Shown here piece after piece: positions 1-11,050 of a stretch of DNA of 64,000 bases. Position 1 is the stretch's first letter. Each line of letters starts with the position of its first letter. This DNA is from Meghimatium bilineatum. Its lineage: Eukaryota > Mollusca > Gastropoda > Stylommatophora > Philomycidae. The translations under genes were made by a program, and so were the position numbers. The notes under the pieces were generated by a model. That model did no database searches. It had not been told where the DNA came from and saw nothing but the letters and a program-made list of their open reading frames with translations. The stretch lies in assembly GCA_034231615.1 (NCBI GenBank), contig CM067306.1, positions 37,682,571 to 37,746,570 of the forward strand. The letters are read 5' to 3'.

Positions 1-148
1 TGCAAGGGCCAGAGTTGTTCCCTGATGTTGACATCTATTTCAGCAACATTGGACTCGAAACGCCATAGTCAAAAATGGCTGCTGGAACAGAGGGTAGAGC
101 ACTTATGGGAATGCCCCACATGCTATGAGGCCAGTTTCTAATCAAGAA
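1..148 (+). mobile_element. SINE-like repeat D, partial copy cut by the window edge
   Basis: This stretch is nearly the same as 26415-26562 (shared GGCTGCTGGAACAGAGGG and CACTTATGGGAATGCCCCAC). The 26.2-26.6 kb copy shows that the element is about 392 bp and ends CTAATCAAGAA. Its 5' part lies outside this window. No coding potential was recognised. Confidence 0.7.
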
Positions 149-1614
149 TGAAGACTAGATACTTTTTAATTACCTGTCACACAACATTCTCAGTCACTGG
201 AGACTTATCCAAAGTCAAACATTAAAAACAAAACGTGCAGATCAAATATTTGCATGTTTAATGACTAGACTAGACATTGTTGTCCACTGAAATAGTAAAC
301 ACAAAACAGGCACCAAATAAATACATCTTAAAACATATTTATTGAATAAAAATACAAAATATGCAACACAAGATATGGACAACCTCAGAGATGTCATAAA
401 CAGAAGACATGTATGCTGGGAGATAACAGTAGCGTTCAAATTGTGTGATGGTTACTACATTGTGTGTGGAAGCACTGTCCCTTTCTAATGTTCTCCATCC
501 TCTAATGTTGTCTTTCATGACAGTCGATTCACCTCCTATCCTCGTATATTTTATCTCCTCTAGTTTACTTCCTAGTCTTCTACTGTTTATATATTCTTCC
601 TTGTCTTCTAGAATCCTTATTTACTTTGCTTGTATTATTCTCTCTTGTCTATTTTTCTTGTCTCCACTCTCTTCTACTATTGTCCCTTCTATTCTAATGT
701 TCTCCCATCTTATCTTTCTCCTCTTCTACAGTTCTCATTTCTACTTTTTTTATAGTTCACCCTTATCATTTCTCCTCTTCTACAGTTGTCCCTTATCATT
801 TCTCCCCTTCTACAGTTCTCTCATCTTATCTGAAGATGAATATCTCATTACCAGGATAACACACAACCATTGCAAACATCACATTTATGAAATAAAATTC
901 CTCAAATGCCACAACCCAAAATAAAAGCACAGCCTTAGAAGCAAGAAATACGGTAATCATAAATATTATGGGCAAACATTTAAAACAGGAGTTCATGGTT
1001 GATTGATTCAAATACTGGCTGGATTTTTCTTTCAAAGGTAAAACTTTTCTTCTGGGTTCAATTTCCTATGCTCAGAAGTCTATACCAGGCAGGATGGCCA
1101 CATCCATGAATTCAGTCATCAGTAGGAGTCCTTCACGGTTTTACCTTCAGTTCTGTCTCTTGGGGACCAAGTTTTAGTCTTCAAGTTGCCAAAGAGTGGA
1201 CATATCTTGGGGCCAAGTTTTAGTCCTCAAGTCGCTAAAGAGTGGGCAGGATGTGGTCTGGATAATGGAGGTACCATTTTCAAATCCAAGTTGTATGTCC
1301 TACAACATTCCCTTTTTCGTGTGCAACGTTGTCAGAAAGTTCCGTTCACATCATACTCTCTGCATAAATATACTAGCTGGACCTGGGAAAAATTACAAAA
1401 AAGGTCCTCAAATACCACATTGAGTGATTTACATATGAGATTCTATAGCTGCTTGTTGAACTGCCATCTATCCTGTGCACACATAAACAATTTTAGAAGG
1501 ATCTTTGATATGAAAGCTCATATCAATGACAAACTATTGAATGTAAATATTGCCTAGAAAATCACTGTTCTGAAAAATGTTTGGATCAGACTTTATAAAA
1601 TAGATCCTTATTCT
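149..1614. other. No gene; pyrimidine-rich and short duplicated stretches
   Basis: A C/T-rich diverged repeat occupies about 620-830 (units like CTCCTCTTCTACAGTT) and gives a long but meaningless hydrophobic frame. A roughly 49-bp unit is duplicated at 1155-1255 (both copies contain CCAAGTTTTAGTC). Nothing else was recognised. Confidence 0.6.
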
Positions 1615-1925
1615 GATGTACCGACCACATCCCTATTTTTAATACATCAGTTATATATCCTTATTTTGTGATACATAAGTCATATCCATATTTTTAATAC
1701 ATCAACCACATTCCTATTCTATGATGTACCAACCATATCCCTATTTTGTGATGTACCAACCATATCCCTATTTCGTGATGTACCAACCATATCCCTATTG
1801 CGTGATGTACCAACCATATTCCTATTTCATGAAGCATCAACCAAATCCTTATTCTATGATACATCAATTAAATCCCTATTTTTGTCTTTATCAACCAAAT
1901 CCCTATTTTGCAAATACATCATCCA
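1615..1925. repeat. 27 bp minisatellite
   Basis: About 11 diverged units of 27 bp with core TGATGTACCAACCATATCCC. Because 27 is divisible by three, the array gives an open frame reading MYQPYPYFV; it is not a gene. Confidence 0.9.
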
Positions 1926-2039
1926 CCTTATGAGCTAATAACCGATCCTGCAATAAAATCAACCGACATGTCAACCTTCAACCTTGTGCTGTAGCAACCA
2001 GTTATACTATTTTCAGTTATAATAATAATATCAAGATTA

Positions 2040-2321
2040 ATAACCCATCAGAGTCATAGTGGTGCCACATTTGGACACATAACCCATCAGAGTCCTAATG
2101 GTGCCACAATTGGAGACATAACCCATCAGAGTCCTAGTGGTGCCACACTTGGAGACATAACCCATCAGAGTCCTAATGGTGCCACACTTGGAGACATAAC
2201 CCATCAGAGTCCTAATGGTGCCACACTTGGAGACATAACCCATCAGAGTTCTAATGGTGCCACACTTGGAGACATAACCCATCAGAGTCCTAGTGGTGCC
2301 ACACTTGGACACATAACCACA
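2040..2321. repeat. 39 bp minisatellite
   Basis: Seven units of 39 bp (core ACATAACCCATCAGAGTCCT), few differences between units. The minus-strand open frame GYVSKCGTIRTLM is a consequence of the 13-codon period. Confidence 0.95.
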
Positions 2322-3429
2322 TAGAAAAATCATGCTCAGACCATTTCTTGATGTTATCAATTCAGGATTTTCATTTTTTTCCACCTCTTCTCTTTCAACC
2401 CTCGACTGTACCTTGCAATATAATTTTAGAAAGTGAGTTGTGTCTTGTTACATATCTTAACCATTCAAGTTTACGCGATGTCACCACAGATTTTCAGTTA
2501 TAAATCAATCAATACAAAAGAATTAACCTTGTCCATAACAATCAAAACTACCATAACAATGGTTACTGACAGAACAAACCAAGATGCCTAAGCTACGAGA
2601 ATAATAATAATAATAAGAACAGTAATATTACTATACAGCTATAGCGGACTATGGGGGAATAAATATATACAACAGTTAACGAGTGCACAGTTAATTTACA
2701 ATCCACAAAAAAATATGTTTTTTTTTCTTCACATCTTACGATGTCGGGAATGGTAATGATGATGAAGATGACAGTAGTTGTACTGGCATAGATGAATAAT
2801 GACTGATAACGATTATGAGAACGGTTGGTGGTGACGATGACGACCTTGATTATATAACTAAAATAGTGATAAGAATGATGAAACTGCTGGTTGTAGTGAT
2901 AGTGTTAGCACGATAAACATAACATATACAACAATAGCATAACCACTGCCATGTAAAACCATACAATATTTTTGTGTGGTTAGCCTGTCTTTTTTTTTAT
3001 ACAGTTAATAAACTTGTACAAATTAAAATATAAATTGAGTAAAAGTTCAAACAATCTTTATTGATATACTTATGTACAATAAAAAGAAAACACACTCATA
3101 CACACACACACAAATGCCATGGATAAAATATACAGAACAGAGGAGGAAAAGAAGTGGTATACTCAGGTCGTGATATATCTATATATTTGGGGGGGGGCAT
3201 CTCCCTGATATAGTGGGTATTCCGTTTGTCTTGTGTTCAAGTGGTCACTGGTTCGGTCATAGATAATTACATCTATTTTAAAAATGAATTTTTTTTAGAT
3301 CTCTGGGGATTATCGCTTGAAGCTACGGATTTAAGTGCTATGTGTGGTACTCTTGGCAGGTGGTATGCTCCTTTGTTGAGAAGATCGGAGTATACATGAG
3401 GGAACACCCAATTACAATGAAGTACGTCC
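2322..3429. other. No gene; simple-sequence patches
   Basis: Contains AAT repeats near 2608, a diverged TGA-rich patch at 2745-2900, a CA run at 3092-3110 and a G-run at 3189. No coding sequence or mobile-element protein was recognised. Confidence 0.5.
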
Positions 3430-3683
3430 ATGTGTTGCCAGTACCCAACGGGGGGAGCCAAATAATAATAGCATTGTTTATCTTCCATCCATGTCATAAG
3501 TGGGGACTAAAGAGGTTTAGGGTTGAGGTTGGCTGTTCTGTCCCATATATGATCAAAAGTGACCCAGAAGCCATGCTGAAGTCAGATGTGTCAGATCAAA
3601 AGGTGCAGATATCACAGCTAAGCTGTTAACCATTGTATGACACATTTCATTCTTCAGACTACATCCTGTCAACTGACTGGATG
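3430..3683 (+). mobile_element. SINE-like repeat B copy
   Basis: Shares with at least eight other places in the window the order GTTGGCTGTCCCAT, AAGTGACCCAGAAG, AAAAGGTGCAGATATCA, AGCTGTAAACCATGACAC and GGACTACATCCTGC. This copy ends before the GAA-rich tail. The family has no recognised open frame, so it is probably non-autonomous. Confidence 0.75.
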
Positions 3684-3734
3684 TTTAAGAACAAATACAT
3701 GGGACAAAATTACACTTCTATATGCCAAATTCAA

Positions 3735-3890
3735 CCGAAGACGGATGTAACTGGCCATTTTCACAAATAAAACGGCGAAACAATGCATTCCATTCTCTGG
3801 ACTACATCCCGCTATAAATTTAGTAGAACCATGGTGCTGTTACAAGAGAGAACCAGCGGGAGTTTAAGAATGAACGCTGAAGAAGAATAT
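3735..3890 (+). mobile_element. SINE-like element A copy
   Basis: Starts CCGAAGACGGATGT and ends GAATGAACGC/TGAAGAAGAA. It is close to full length compared with the 160-162 bp copies at 32986, 39275 and 41914, which have target-site duplications. Oriented so that the GAA tail is 3'. Confidence 0.8.
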
Positions 3891-3894
3891 TCAG

Positions 3895-4770
3895 ATGTGC
3901 TTTAATTTCCATCTAACTCAGGAATATCTCGGCAGGATTATACAAATTGTGTAACTGAGTCATGTGAGTTGGGGAATGATTTCATACCCGCACTGCTGTG
4001 TAAAGAAAATGGAGTCATGAGCCAGCGCATTGTCCTGAACAGATAAATGCCTCAGGACAGCATCTGACATCTTGTGCACTTAATTTGTTCTCATAATTTC
4101 TTGAGAAGGCTTCAGTAGTACATTGAGTTAATAGTATGGCCATGAGGAAGGTAATTGGTCAGCATTACTCCGTGACAGTCCCAAAAGGCGGTGAGAGTGA
4201 CTTTTCCCATAGAGGGAACCGTCTTTGCCTTCTTTCATGGTGGTCAACAGGAATATTTCCATTGTCTGCTCTGGTTTTTTTGTCTTTGGGTCATAGAGAT
4301 GCACCCAACATTTGTCCACAGTAACCAATCTACAAAAATATCATCTTCGTCAGAATTCCAAATGTCCAACATTGTGGATGCTTCAACGCACTTTTTAGAT
4401 TGCCGTTTTGAGAACCCACCTGGCAGACACCTTTGACATGTCAAGCTGCTCATTCAAAATCTCCAATGTGGTCTCATGGCTGTCCCAACTCAGCTGTGAT
4501 TTCCTCTATGGTAATGCACCTGTCTGAGAGGACTACGGCCTCCACTCTTGCAATGTTGCTTGAATCACCTACAATGGATGGCCTGCTGCTCCTTGGCTCT
4601 TCTTGAACGTTGGTGTGTCCCGTTTGAATGTGAATATTCTAACTCTTTACAGTATCATAGGAAGGGAAGATATCCTCATAAACGGTAAACATCTCACAAT
4701 GAATTTGTTGTGCAGATTCTCCTTGCAAGTGCAGGAATTTCATTACACAACAAGACTCCGTTTTATCCAT
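3895..4770 (-). pseudogene. mariner-family transposase, decayed
   Basis: The minus strand reads MDKTESCCVMKFLHLQGESA from 4770. It continues, with stops and frame changes, through QTGHTNVQEEPRSSRPSIV, VEAVVLSDRCITIEEITAE, WNSDEDD, VTVDKCWVHLYDPKTK and VTLTAFWDCHGVMLTNYLP to QQCGYEIIPQ. This is the mariner DD34D order: HTH region, WVPR-equivalent, first catalytic Asp in TVDKCW, second Asp in FWDCHG. The region of the third Asp (normally PPYSPDLAPSD) is degraded. There is a stop after SYDTVKS and another after AELGQP. It is a dead DNA transposon, abutted by element A on one side and the Penelope fragment on the other. Inverted terminal repeats were not found. Confidence 0.85.
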
Positions 4771-4880
4771 GACAAGGCTTCATACACAACTGAACCAGTT
4801 TCCCACCAATTTCTCTTTCATGTGCCGTGCGAATAATGAAAATGCGGGAATTCTCAACCAATAGTGCATCTTTAACATGA

Positions 4881-5693
4881 TACTCACAATCCTGCCTGTC
4901 TTTAAGATTTCTTAGCGATAACGACGATTTTCTCGACAAATCCTCTGAGATGATTGAGTTCTTCCGTAGACGCTCCTTCCCTGACAGCATTATTTCATTG
5001 GCTTGGCTCCGTGTACGCCAGCTATCTCGTCTTGATACCTTGAATAATTCCCAGGGTTCTTCCTCCTCCTCTGATAGGCTTAAACTGGTTCTTACCTTCC
5101 ATCCCCATAACTCGACTGTCCGTCGCATCCTGCTTAAACATTATTCCCTTCTCCAGTCTGATTCTGACACCCGTGACACTTTCCACAAATTACCTCTGGT
5201 GGCCTATAGGCGTGACAAAAATCTGAAGGACATCTTGATCCACAGCCACCTCAGGTCCTCTGCACCTGACCATTTTGGTACCGTTCGTTGCTCACGTGGT
5301 CGTTGTTACACATGTCCTTATGTGGTTCAGATGCGCTCCATCTCATTCCCCAAGGCCAGTTTCTCCATCGATGAGGCCTTTACATGTGAATCCCGTAATG
5401 TTATTTACGTGATCATATGTAAACGCTGTGGTAAGCAATATATTGGTGAGACTGGCCTTAGACTGAGCGACCGCTTCTGTAACCACCTGCATGCTATCAA
5501 ACACAGAACACCCGCTCCTGTGGCTAATCACTTCAACGGCGATGGCCACAGTGGTGTCCTTGACATTCAGGTCACTGCCATCAGATCCTGCACCACCGAC
5601 GATAGATCTAGGTATGCCCTAGAAAATCGTCTCATTTTCGAGTTGGGTACCATCAAGCCATTCGGACTCAATTCCGACCACTCTTTCGCTTAG
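4881..5693 (+). mobile_element. Penelope-like element, C-terminal end of the RT plus GIY-YIG nuclease
   Basis: An open frame of about 270 residues starts mid-protein (YSQSCLSLRFLSDNDDF; the ATG at 4950 is internal). It encodes the RT-to-linker region (MIEFFRRRSFPDSII, FHPHNSTVRRILLKHYSLL, VAYRRDKNLKDIL) with a C-x5-C-x2-C motif. The GIY-YIG endonuclease follows (NVIYVIICKRC, KQYIGETGLRLSDRF, VANHFNGDGHS, LENRLIFELGT). The GIY-YIG Tyr pair, Arg and Glu are visible. Penelope-like elements join a telomerase-like RT to this nuclease, which nicks the target. The catalytic RT motifs are absent, so this is a 5'-truncated copy. The frame is intact from 4881 to its stop, which suggests a fairly recent insertion. 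Confidence 0.85.
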
Positions 5694-6010
5694 TTCTTGG
5701 TCGTATTGGTCTTTGTTATGTCATCGTTTTGTTCCTCTCGTTCCACCTGTATTATCATCTTTGTGTACTTCCTGTTCGTATGCTTCCGGTATCTTTCTAA
5801 CTACCATATTTCACTCTGATACGCATTCATTTCTACTTGTGGTTTTTTATGTTTGTATGTTATGTCTGTATCTTGAAAAAGGCCTATTGGTCCGAAATGT
5901 CGACTTTGTCCTGTGTATTGTCATTTGTATGATTATATTCTGTGTTTTGTTTTGTTGTATGTACCATATTTACATCCGTTAGTGATAGTGTGTAGTGTGT
6001 TAGTCGTCAT
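5694..6010 (+). other. Penelope-like element 3' untranslated region with hammerhead-like motif
   Basis: T-rich sequence downstream of the GIY-YIG stop. At 5871-5905 it contains TTGAAAAAGGCCTATTGG followed by TCCGAAATGTCGAC. This resembles a degraded hammerhead core (CUGAUGA, short stem II GGCC/GGTC, GAAA, then GUC). Penelope-like elements are known to carry hammerhead ribozyme motifs in their terminal regions. Confidence 0.5.
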
Positions 6011-6109
6011 TCAGTAGGACTTCATTACCTGTCTTCCACGTGAGTATTATTTTTAAGATTTCTTAGTAAAGTGCAAAACTTTTCGACCACCCCTCGTATA
6101 TCTGCAAGG

Positions 6110-6297
6110 AAGATTTGTAAAGTACTGCTCCACATTGTAACTTTAAGCCCAGCTTTGTAAAGATTTGATCCACATTGTAACTTTATGCCCAGCTTTGTAA
6201 AGATTTGATCCACATTGTAACTTTATTCCCAGCTTTAGATCTGATCCACATTGTAACTTTATGCCCAGCTTTGTAAAGAACCAGATCTACATTTTAG
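6110..6297. repeat. 40 bp minisatellite
   Basis: About 4.5 units of 40 bp with core CCACATTGTAACTTTATGCC and GCTTTGTAAAGATTTGAT. Confidence 0.9.
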
Positions 6298-6884
6298 CTC
6301 TGAGTCTCCTCTATTCCCCGCTCACTGCCACCAGTCTGTATAAATAAAACTTCTCTAAATGTCAAGACTGACACATTAAATGTAACTGAAGTATATTCTA
6401 TATAAAATACAGAAAAACTGTACTAACTTACAATTGACTGTCATGGCATGGAATAAATTCAATAACAAAACAAATATGATTAACAGTTCTATAGACTGTG
6501 GAAGTTATGGAAGTCCATCACAGTTCATACCAGTTATCATAGTACATGAAATTGAGAAGATACTGAATATTATAACCTCATGGCATACAAAATTGTAACA
6601 ACAATCTGGTTAACAGATGAAACGGTTGCTGTGGAGACACATCATCTGATGTCATTTGCACAAATTAGAATGGCACTAGGATAATGGCAATACTTGTAAA
6701 TACAATATCTCTCTTGTTTTTTTAACACACAAAAATATAGCTTAAAAAAACATGTTTGCAGACTTGGAGATTCTCATATTATAACTTGATAAAAATACCA
6801 AGGAAGGATAATAATATATTCTATAAATATTAAACCTATGTCATCAACCAGAAAGATCAGCCATTTGTCTGATTTAAGGTCTCA
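6298..6884. other. No feature recognised
   Basis: AT-rich unique-looking sequence; no open frame, repeat or element motif that I can support. Confidence 0.4.
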
Positions 6885-7385
6885 CAGGTCAAACATGTCA
6901 AAATTCATGGGTCACATATTTGTTGCAATCAAAGGTCACAAGTTGAATATTTCTGGCAATCAAAAGTCAAATTATTTTTTTTTGCAATCAAATATCATAA
7001 GTCAAATATTTGTTGCAATCAATGGTAACTAATTATTTGTTTAATAAAATGTCAAATATTTGTTGCAATCAATGGTAACTAATTATTTGTTTAATAAAAT
7101 GTCAAATATTTGTTGCAATCAATGGTAACTAATTATTTGTTTAATAAAATGTCAAATATTTGTTGCAATAAAGTTTACAGCTTTATTGTGTGGCTCAAAT
7201 ATTTGTTCCAAAGGTCATGGGACAAATATTTATTGTAAAGGTCACAGATCAAATATTTATTGCAATCAAAGGTCAAATATTTGTTGCAATCAAAGTTCAC
7301 AGCACAAAAATGTGTTTCAATAAAATGTTACAGGTCAAATATATGTTACAATCGAAGATGTCACAGGACACAAACGTGTTTCAGA
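6885..7385. repeat. Diverged minisatellite with a 50 bp homogeneous core
   Basis: Units built on GTCAAATATTTGTTGCAATC. At 7022-7170 three 50-bp units are almost identical; the flanking units are shorter and diverged, so the array has been re-amplified locally. Confidence 0.85.
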
Positions 7386-7548
7386 TCTGAGGTCATGATT
7401 CAAGAATAAAAGCAAGATACATTTTATGTGTGGGATTAATTAGCTCAATTGCTAGAACACACTAGATTATTGATTCAAGCTTATTGACTCAAGTACTGGG
7501 CAGTCGCTCTCCAGTTGGCCCATGAGGTAGAAATGTATGCTTAATTTT

Positions 7549-7690
7549 TGCAGCTAAAGATGGTAGACAAGATTAGCATACCCATAAACTTTGCACAGCT
7601 AAAGAAGGTAGACAAGATTAGCATACCCATAAACTTTGCACAGCTAAAGAAGGTAGACAAGATTAGCATACCCATAAACTTGCACAGGAT
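7549..7690. repeat. 45 bp minisatellite
   Basis: Three nearly identical 45-bp units (core GGTAGACAAGATTAGCATAC). Confidence 0.92.
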
Positions 7691-7744
7691 TTATGTAGTT
7701 TTACAAAATGTACTCCAGTTTTACATTATTTATACAATGTAGCG

Positions 7745-7885
7745 GGGTGGGGTACTCAGGTTTTATGATAGAGCAAAAAAAGATTGAACCTTTCACCTCA
7801 AATACGATAGAGCGAAGGTGAAGAATGAACCTCTCACCTCATATACGATAGTACAAGGATGCAAACTGAACCTCTCACGTCATGG
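7745..7885. repeat. About 40 bp diverged tandem repeat
   Basis: Three diverged units containing ACGATAGAG/TACGATAGT and TGAACCTCTCACCTCA. Confidence 0.7.
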
Positions 7886-7889
7886 ACTG

Positions 7890-8198
7890 TCATCCATGTT
7901 TTGTGAGGATACAAAAGGGCAAGGATTTGAAAGGGAAGCAATGAATAGTAACACTGGTATCTGCCATGCACTTGGTAAGAGCCACAAAAGACAAAAGAGG
8001 TTTACGAGGTGGAGTTGACTGTTACATCTCATAGAAAGTAAAATGACCCAGAAGTTATGTTGAAGTCAGATGTTTCGGGTCAAAAGGTGCAGATATCAAA
8101 TCCAAGCTGTAAACTATAACACAACATATTCCGTTCTCCGGACTACTTCCTGCTAATCTGCAGGAGTTTGAGAACAAATGCAGAAGAAGAAGTAATCA
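7890..8198 (+). mobile_element. SINE-like repeat B copy with GAA tail
   Basis: A long copy of family B. It has the upstream AAAAGACAAAAGAGGTTT part, TGACCCAGAAGTTATG, AAAAGGTGCAGATATCAAA, GGACTACTTCCTGCTAATC and the tail GCAGAAGAAGAAG. Confidence 0.8.
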
Positions 8199-8715
8199 GA
8201 ATAGTCGACCAGTAAAAGATTTGGCCCACAGGCTATATTTATCCCACCTGTAGTCAATAATAATGCCAAAGGTTATTGACATTTGACATCTACACAGCAC
8301 ATTCATTGTTGCCATCTGAAAACTCAATCTTATAAGACAACAGCCAAGTGTGGCTGCGGCCTCCGAATAATGACAAGACTGCACAAATGATCAATAACTG
8401 AAATGCTATTTAAATATATTTCGCTGCGATGGGAAAAATGTCAAAAATAATCAGTTTTGTAATATTGCAACAAAATAGAAATGTCAATCACACATGCAGT
8501 GTGTTTCTGTTTTAGTAGTTGCTGTAACAATGTCTGCTCTGTTTCTATTTATAACTTCTTATAGTTCATACTGTCTGATGTTATATCACATATGTCCATA
8601 GCCTTCTGTCTTCTGTACTGTCAATCATTTCTCTTATGGTCCATTCTGTGTGATGTTAGTTATCACGTCTGTCCACAATCTTCTATACTAGTTTCTTTTT
8701 ACATTAATTACAACA
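8199..8715. other. No feature recognised
   Basis: Only a weak local duplication of a TTCTATACT/CTGTACT pyrimidine-rich segment at 8520-8700. No gene was seen. Confidence 0.4.
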
Positions 8716-8770
8716 AAGTTACAACTATTAAGAAGTTACAACTATTAAGAAGTTACAACTATTAAGAAGC
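8716..8770. repeat. 16 bp tandem repeat at the truncated end of a LINE
   Basis: Three units of AGAAGTTACAACTATT. The same kind of sequence (CTACTATTAATAAGATTA) precedes the homologous point of the related LINE at 30750, so the array was seeded from LINE sequence. Confidence 0.75.
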
Positions 8771-9199
8771 TATATCTTTCCAGTGGCAACATAGAGTTGC
8801 GAGACATGGACAATGACATTTGCAATGGAAAATAAAATATCGGCGTTCAAAATAAAATGTTATAGAAAGGTCCTAAGAATATCATGGACAGAAAGATGAA
8901 CCAAACCAAACGATCACAAAGACCTGAACATAGATGAAGAATGGCTCCTTCAAATTATTTGAAAAAAACGCAAGCTAAAATATTTAGAATATACAAAGAG
9001 ATACAGTGGTTTAGAAAGATTAATCATGATAAGAAATGTTCCAGGAAATAGCACAAAAGTCAGACCAAGACTACTATGGACACAGGATATTGAAGACCTT
9101 CTGAACATGACACTGGAAGAAGTTGAGCATCTTGCAAAGAACCAAGAGGCTTACAGAGTTTCAGTGATGACAACGTTCTTTAAAGAACACATCACATAG
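8771..9199 (+). mobile_element. LINE ORF2 C-terminal fragment
   Basis: Reads SYLFPVATYGCETWTM, then KCYRKVLRISWTER, RKLKYLEYTKRYSGLERL, KVRPRLLWTQDIEDLL and LAKNQEAYRVSV to a stop at 9199. This is the conserved tail of APE-type LINE ORF2s, after the RT (YGCETWT, VLRISW, R-P-R-x-x-W). A 5'-truncated fragment with a few stops. The same family recurs at 30470-30965. Confidence 0.85.
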
Positions 9200-9384
9200 A
9201 TAGATTACTTTAAGTGCTCTTCAGACTGTCTATTCCATTTTTCCTTGGGGTTCCTGAACAATGTCCAGCTCGAGCTGTTACAGGAAGCTGTGACCTTTTC
9301 ATATTGCATGATTATCTTCAATTTCACTCATGCATTATCAGTACTCAAAATGGGAGCACAGGATTGCATGGTGTGACCAGCAAT

Positions 9385-9545
9385 ATATGTTATAAGATGT
9401 GGCTAAGGAGGTTTTTGGGGTGGAATTGGCTGTCCCATCCCACAGGTCAACATGGCCCAAAGACCACGCTAAAGTTGGATGTGTCAGACTAAAGGGCGTA
9501 AACACTGCAGCCAAGCTGTAAACCATGGCACAATGTTCTATATTA
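9385..9545 (+). mobile_element. SINE-like repeat B, left half of an interrupted copy
   Basis: Runs from GGCTAAGGAGGTTTTTGGGG to AAACCATGGCACAATG. It stops inside the family and resumes at 10112 after an RTE-like LINE insertion. Confidence 0.8.
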
Positions 9546-10111
9546 TATTCTACAAACTCATCATCATCAAGTGCAATCTCCATAATGAAAATTGACTGCA
9601 ATGAAACTCCAACATTCCATCTCTTGCCTTGGTGGTGCATTCTACTAGACTGTCATATCTATCTTGTGATGTTTCTCTCCCACTTGTACCTCTGCCTACC
9701 TCTTGCTAGTCTCCCCTTGACTTGACCCTCAACTAAGGTCTTCAACGAGGTAACACATCTTTTAGTATGTCCAAAATATTTTATGTGTTTCAATTTTATT
9801 TCTTTTAAAAGTTCTTTGTCATTCACAATGTTTTTATAACATCTTTGTTCATTTTCTTCTCCATCCACAAATTCTTCTTTTATTCTATATATACCTACAT
9901 CTCAAAGCAATCAATTGTCTTGTCTTATAGCTGTTTGTTCATTGTCCATGTTTCTGAGAATTATTAATGTAGAATTGTTAATAGAGAACTATTGATGATG
10001 TATTTTTTTTAAAATCTCACTTTTAATTTTTGTGTGATTTGTTTAGATAGTTAATATTTTCCACTTGTCATTGAAAGTACTTTTAGCCATTCCTATCCTA
10101 CGTTTAACTTC
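9546..10111 (-). mobile_element. RTE-like LINE 3' fragment inserted in repeat B
   Basis: The minus strand encodes KELLKEIKLKHIKYFGHTKR and ARGRQRYKWERNITR, preceded by more degraded RT-thumb sequence. It ends at a TCATCATCATC run on the plus strand, i.e. a (TGA)n 3' end typical of RTE-clade LINEs. Related copies lie at 22650-23718, 36785-37390 and 38697-39865. Confidence 0.85.
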
Positions 10112-10162
10112 TCTGGACTACATCCTGCAAATCTGCAGGAATTTGAGAATGAGCACATAAAA
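10112..10162 (+). mobile_element. SINE-like repeat B, right half of an interrupted copy
   Basis: TTCTCTGGACTACATCCTGC through the GAATGAGCACAT tail region, continuing the copy broken at 9545. Confidence 0.75.
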
Positions 10163-10311
10163 CGAAGATTATCCAGTACCATATCTTTCTCGCCCTCTTC
10201 CTCCTATATCTGTTTCACTCTTTTCAAGTGGTTCTCTCATAAAACCTCAAACCCTCTATTCTAGTGTTGCGCCCTATGTTTCTGACTTGGATCCTGTCTA
10301 AATTTATGGTG

Positions 10312-10705
10312 CACTCACAAATTAATGCAGAATCAATCATCAAATACTGCAACATTATGTTTACAGAGTGGTTACAAATAGCTACAGAACCAATCATCAA
10401 ATACTGCAACATTCTTTTTATGGAGTGGTTAAAAATAGTTGGTTGCAGAATCATTCATCAAATACTGCAACATTCTGTTTACAGAGTTGTTACAAATAGC
10501 TATAGAACCAATCATAAAATACTGCAACATTCTGTTTACAGAGTGGTTACAAATAGCTATAGAATCAATCATCAAATACTGCAAAATTCTGTTTATGGAA
10601 TGGTCGCAAATAGCTGGAGAACCAATCATCAAATACTACAAGATTCTTTTTATGGAGTGCTCACAAATAGTTACAGAACCACTCATAAAATACTGCAATA
10701 CACTA
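10312..10705. repeat. 57 bp minisatellite
   Basis: About seven units of 57 bp (core CCAATCATCAAATACTGCAA, ACAGAGTGGTTACAAATAGC). The period is divisible by three, so both strands show open frames. Confidence 0.93.
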
Positions 10706-10861
10706 AAATACTCATTCTGTTTATCTGTGTTCGCTCTCAACTAACCTTTACACATTTTCTGGTGCTTTACTCCAAGAAGCATGAAATACATTGTGCTCTG
10801 ATTAAGTTACACCATATAGACCTGACTCATGTTTTAGATGTGCCTTTAATTTATGTGAATT

Positions 10862-10925
10862 TTCCTACCCAGTAACAGCATTCCTACCCAGTAACAGCAT
10901 TCCTACCCAGTAACAGCATTCCTAC
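10862..10925. repeat. 19 bp tandem repeat
   Basis: About 3.3 perfect units of TTCCTACCCAGTAACAGCA. Confidence 0.93.
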
Positions 10926-10934
10926 CTGTTGCCA

Positions 10935-11050
10935 GATGCGTAGTAGCCCTAAGTCATGACAGTTTATCACCCACTATGATCTTGTACTTTGCAGCCCAAA
11001 ATATGTCCCTGAGTCGCAGTTTCCAGGGTGGAAATGGTAGGCACGGAGTT
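10935..11050 (+). mobile_element. SINE-like repeat B, 5' part
   Basis: Matches 58835-58930 (TTATCACCCACTATG, TGTCCCTGAGTCGCAGT, AGGGTGGAAATGGTA). The 3' part of the family is absent. Confidence 0.65.

Noticed and set aside
445-924. 159-codon plus-strand open frame rich in S, L and F
   Set aside because: It lies on a pyrimidine-rich diverged repeat, has no domain, and its composition explains the open frame.
1615-2321. CRISPR-like arrays
   Set aside because: Units are contiguous, with no unique spacers, and the DNA is eukaryotic; these are minisatellites, as are all other arrays here.
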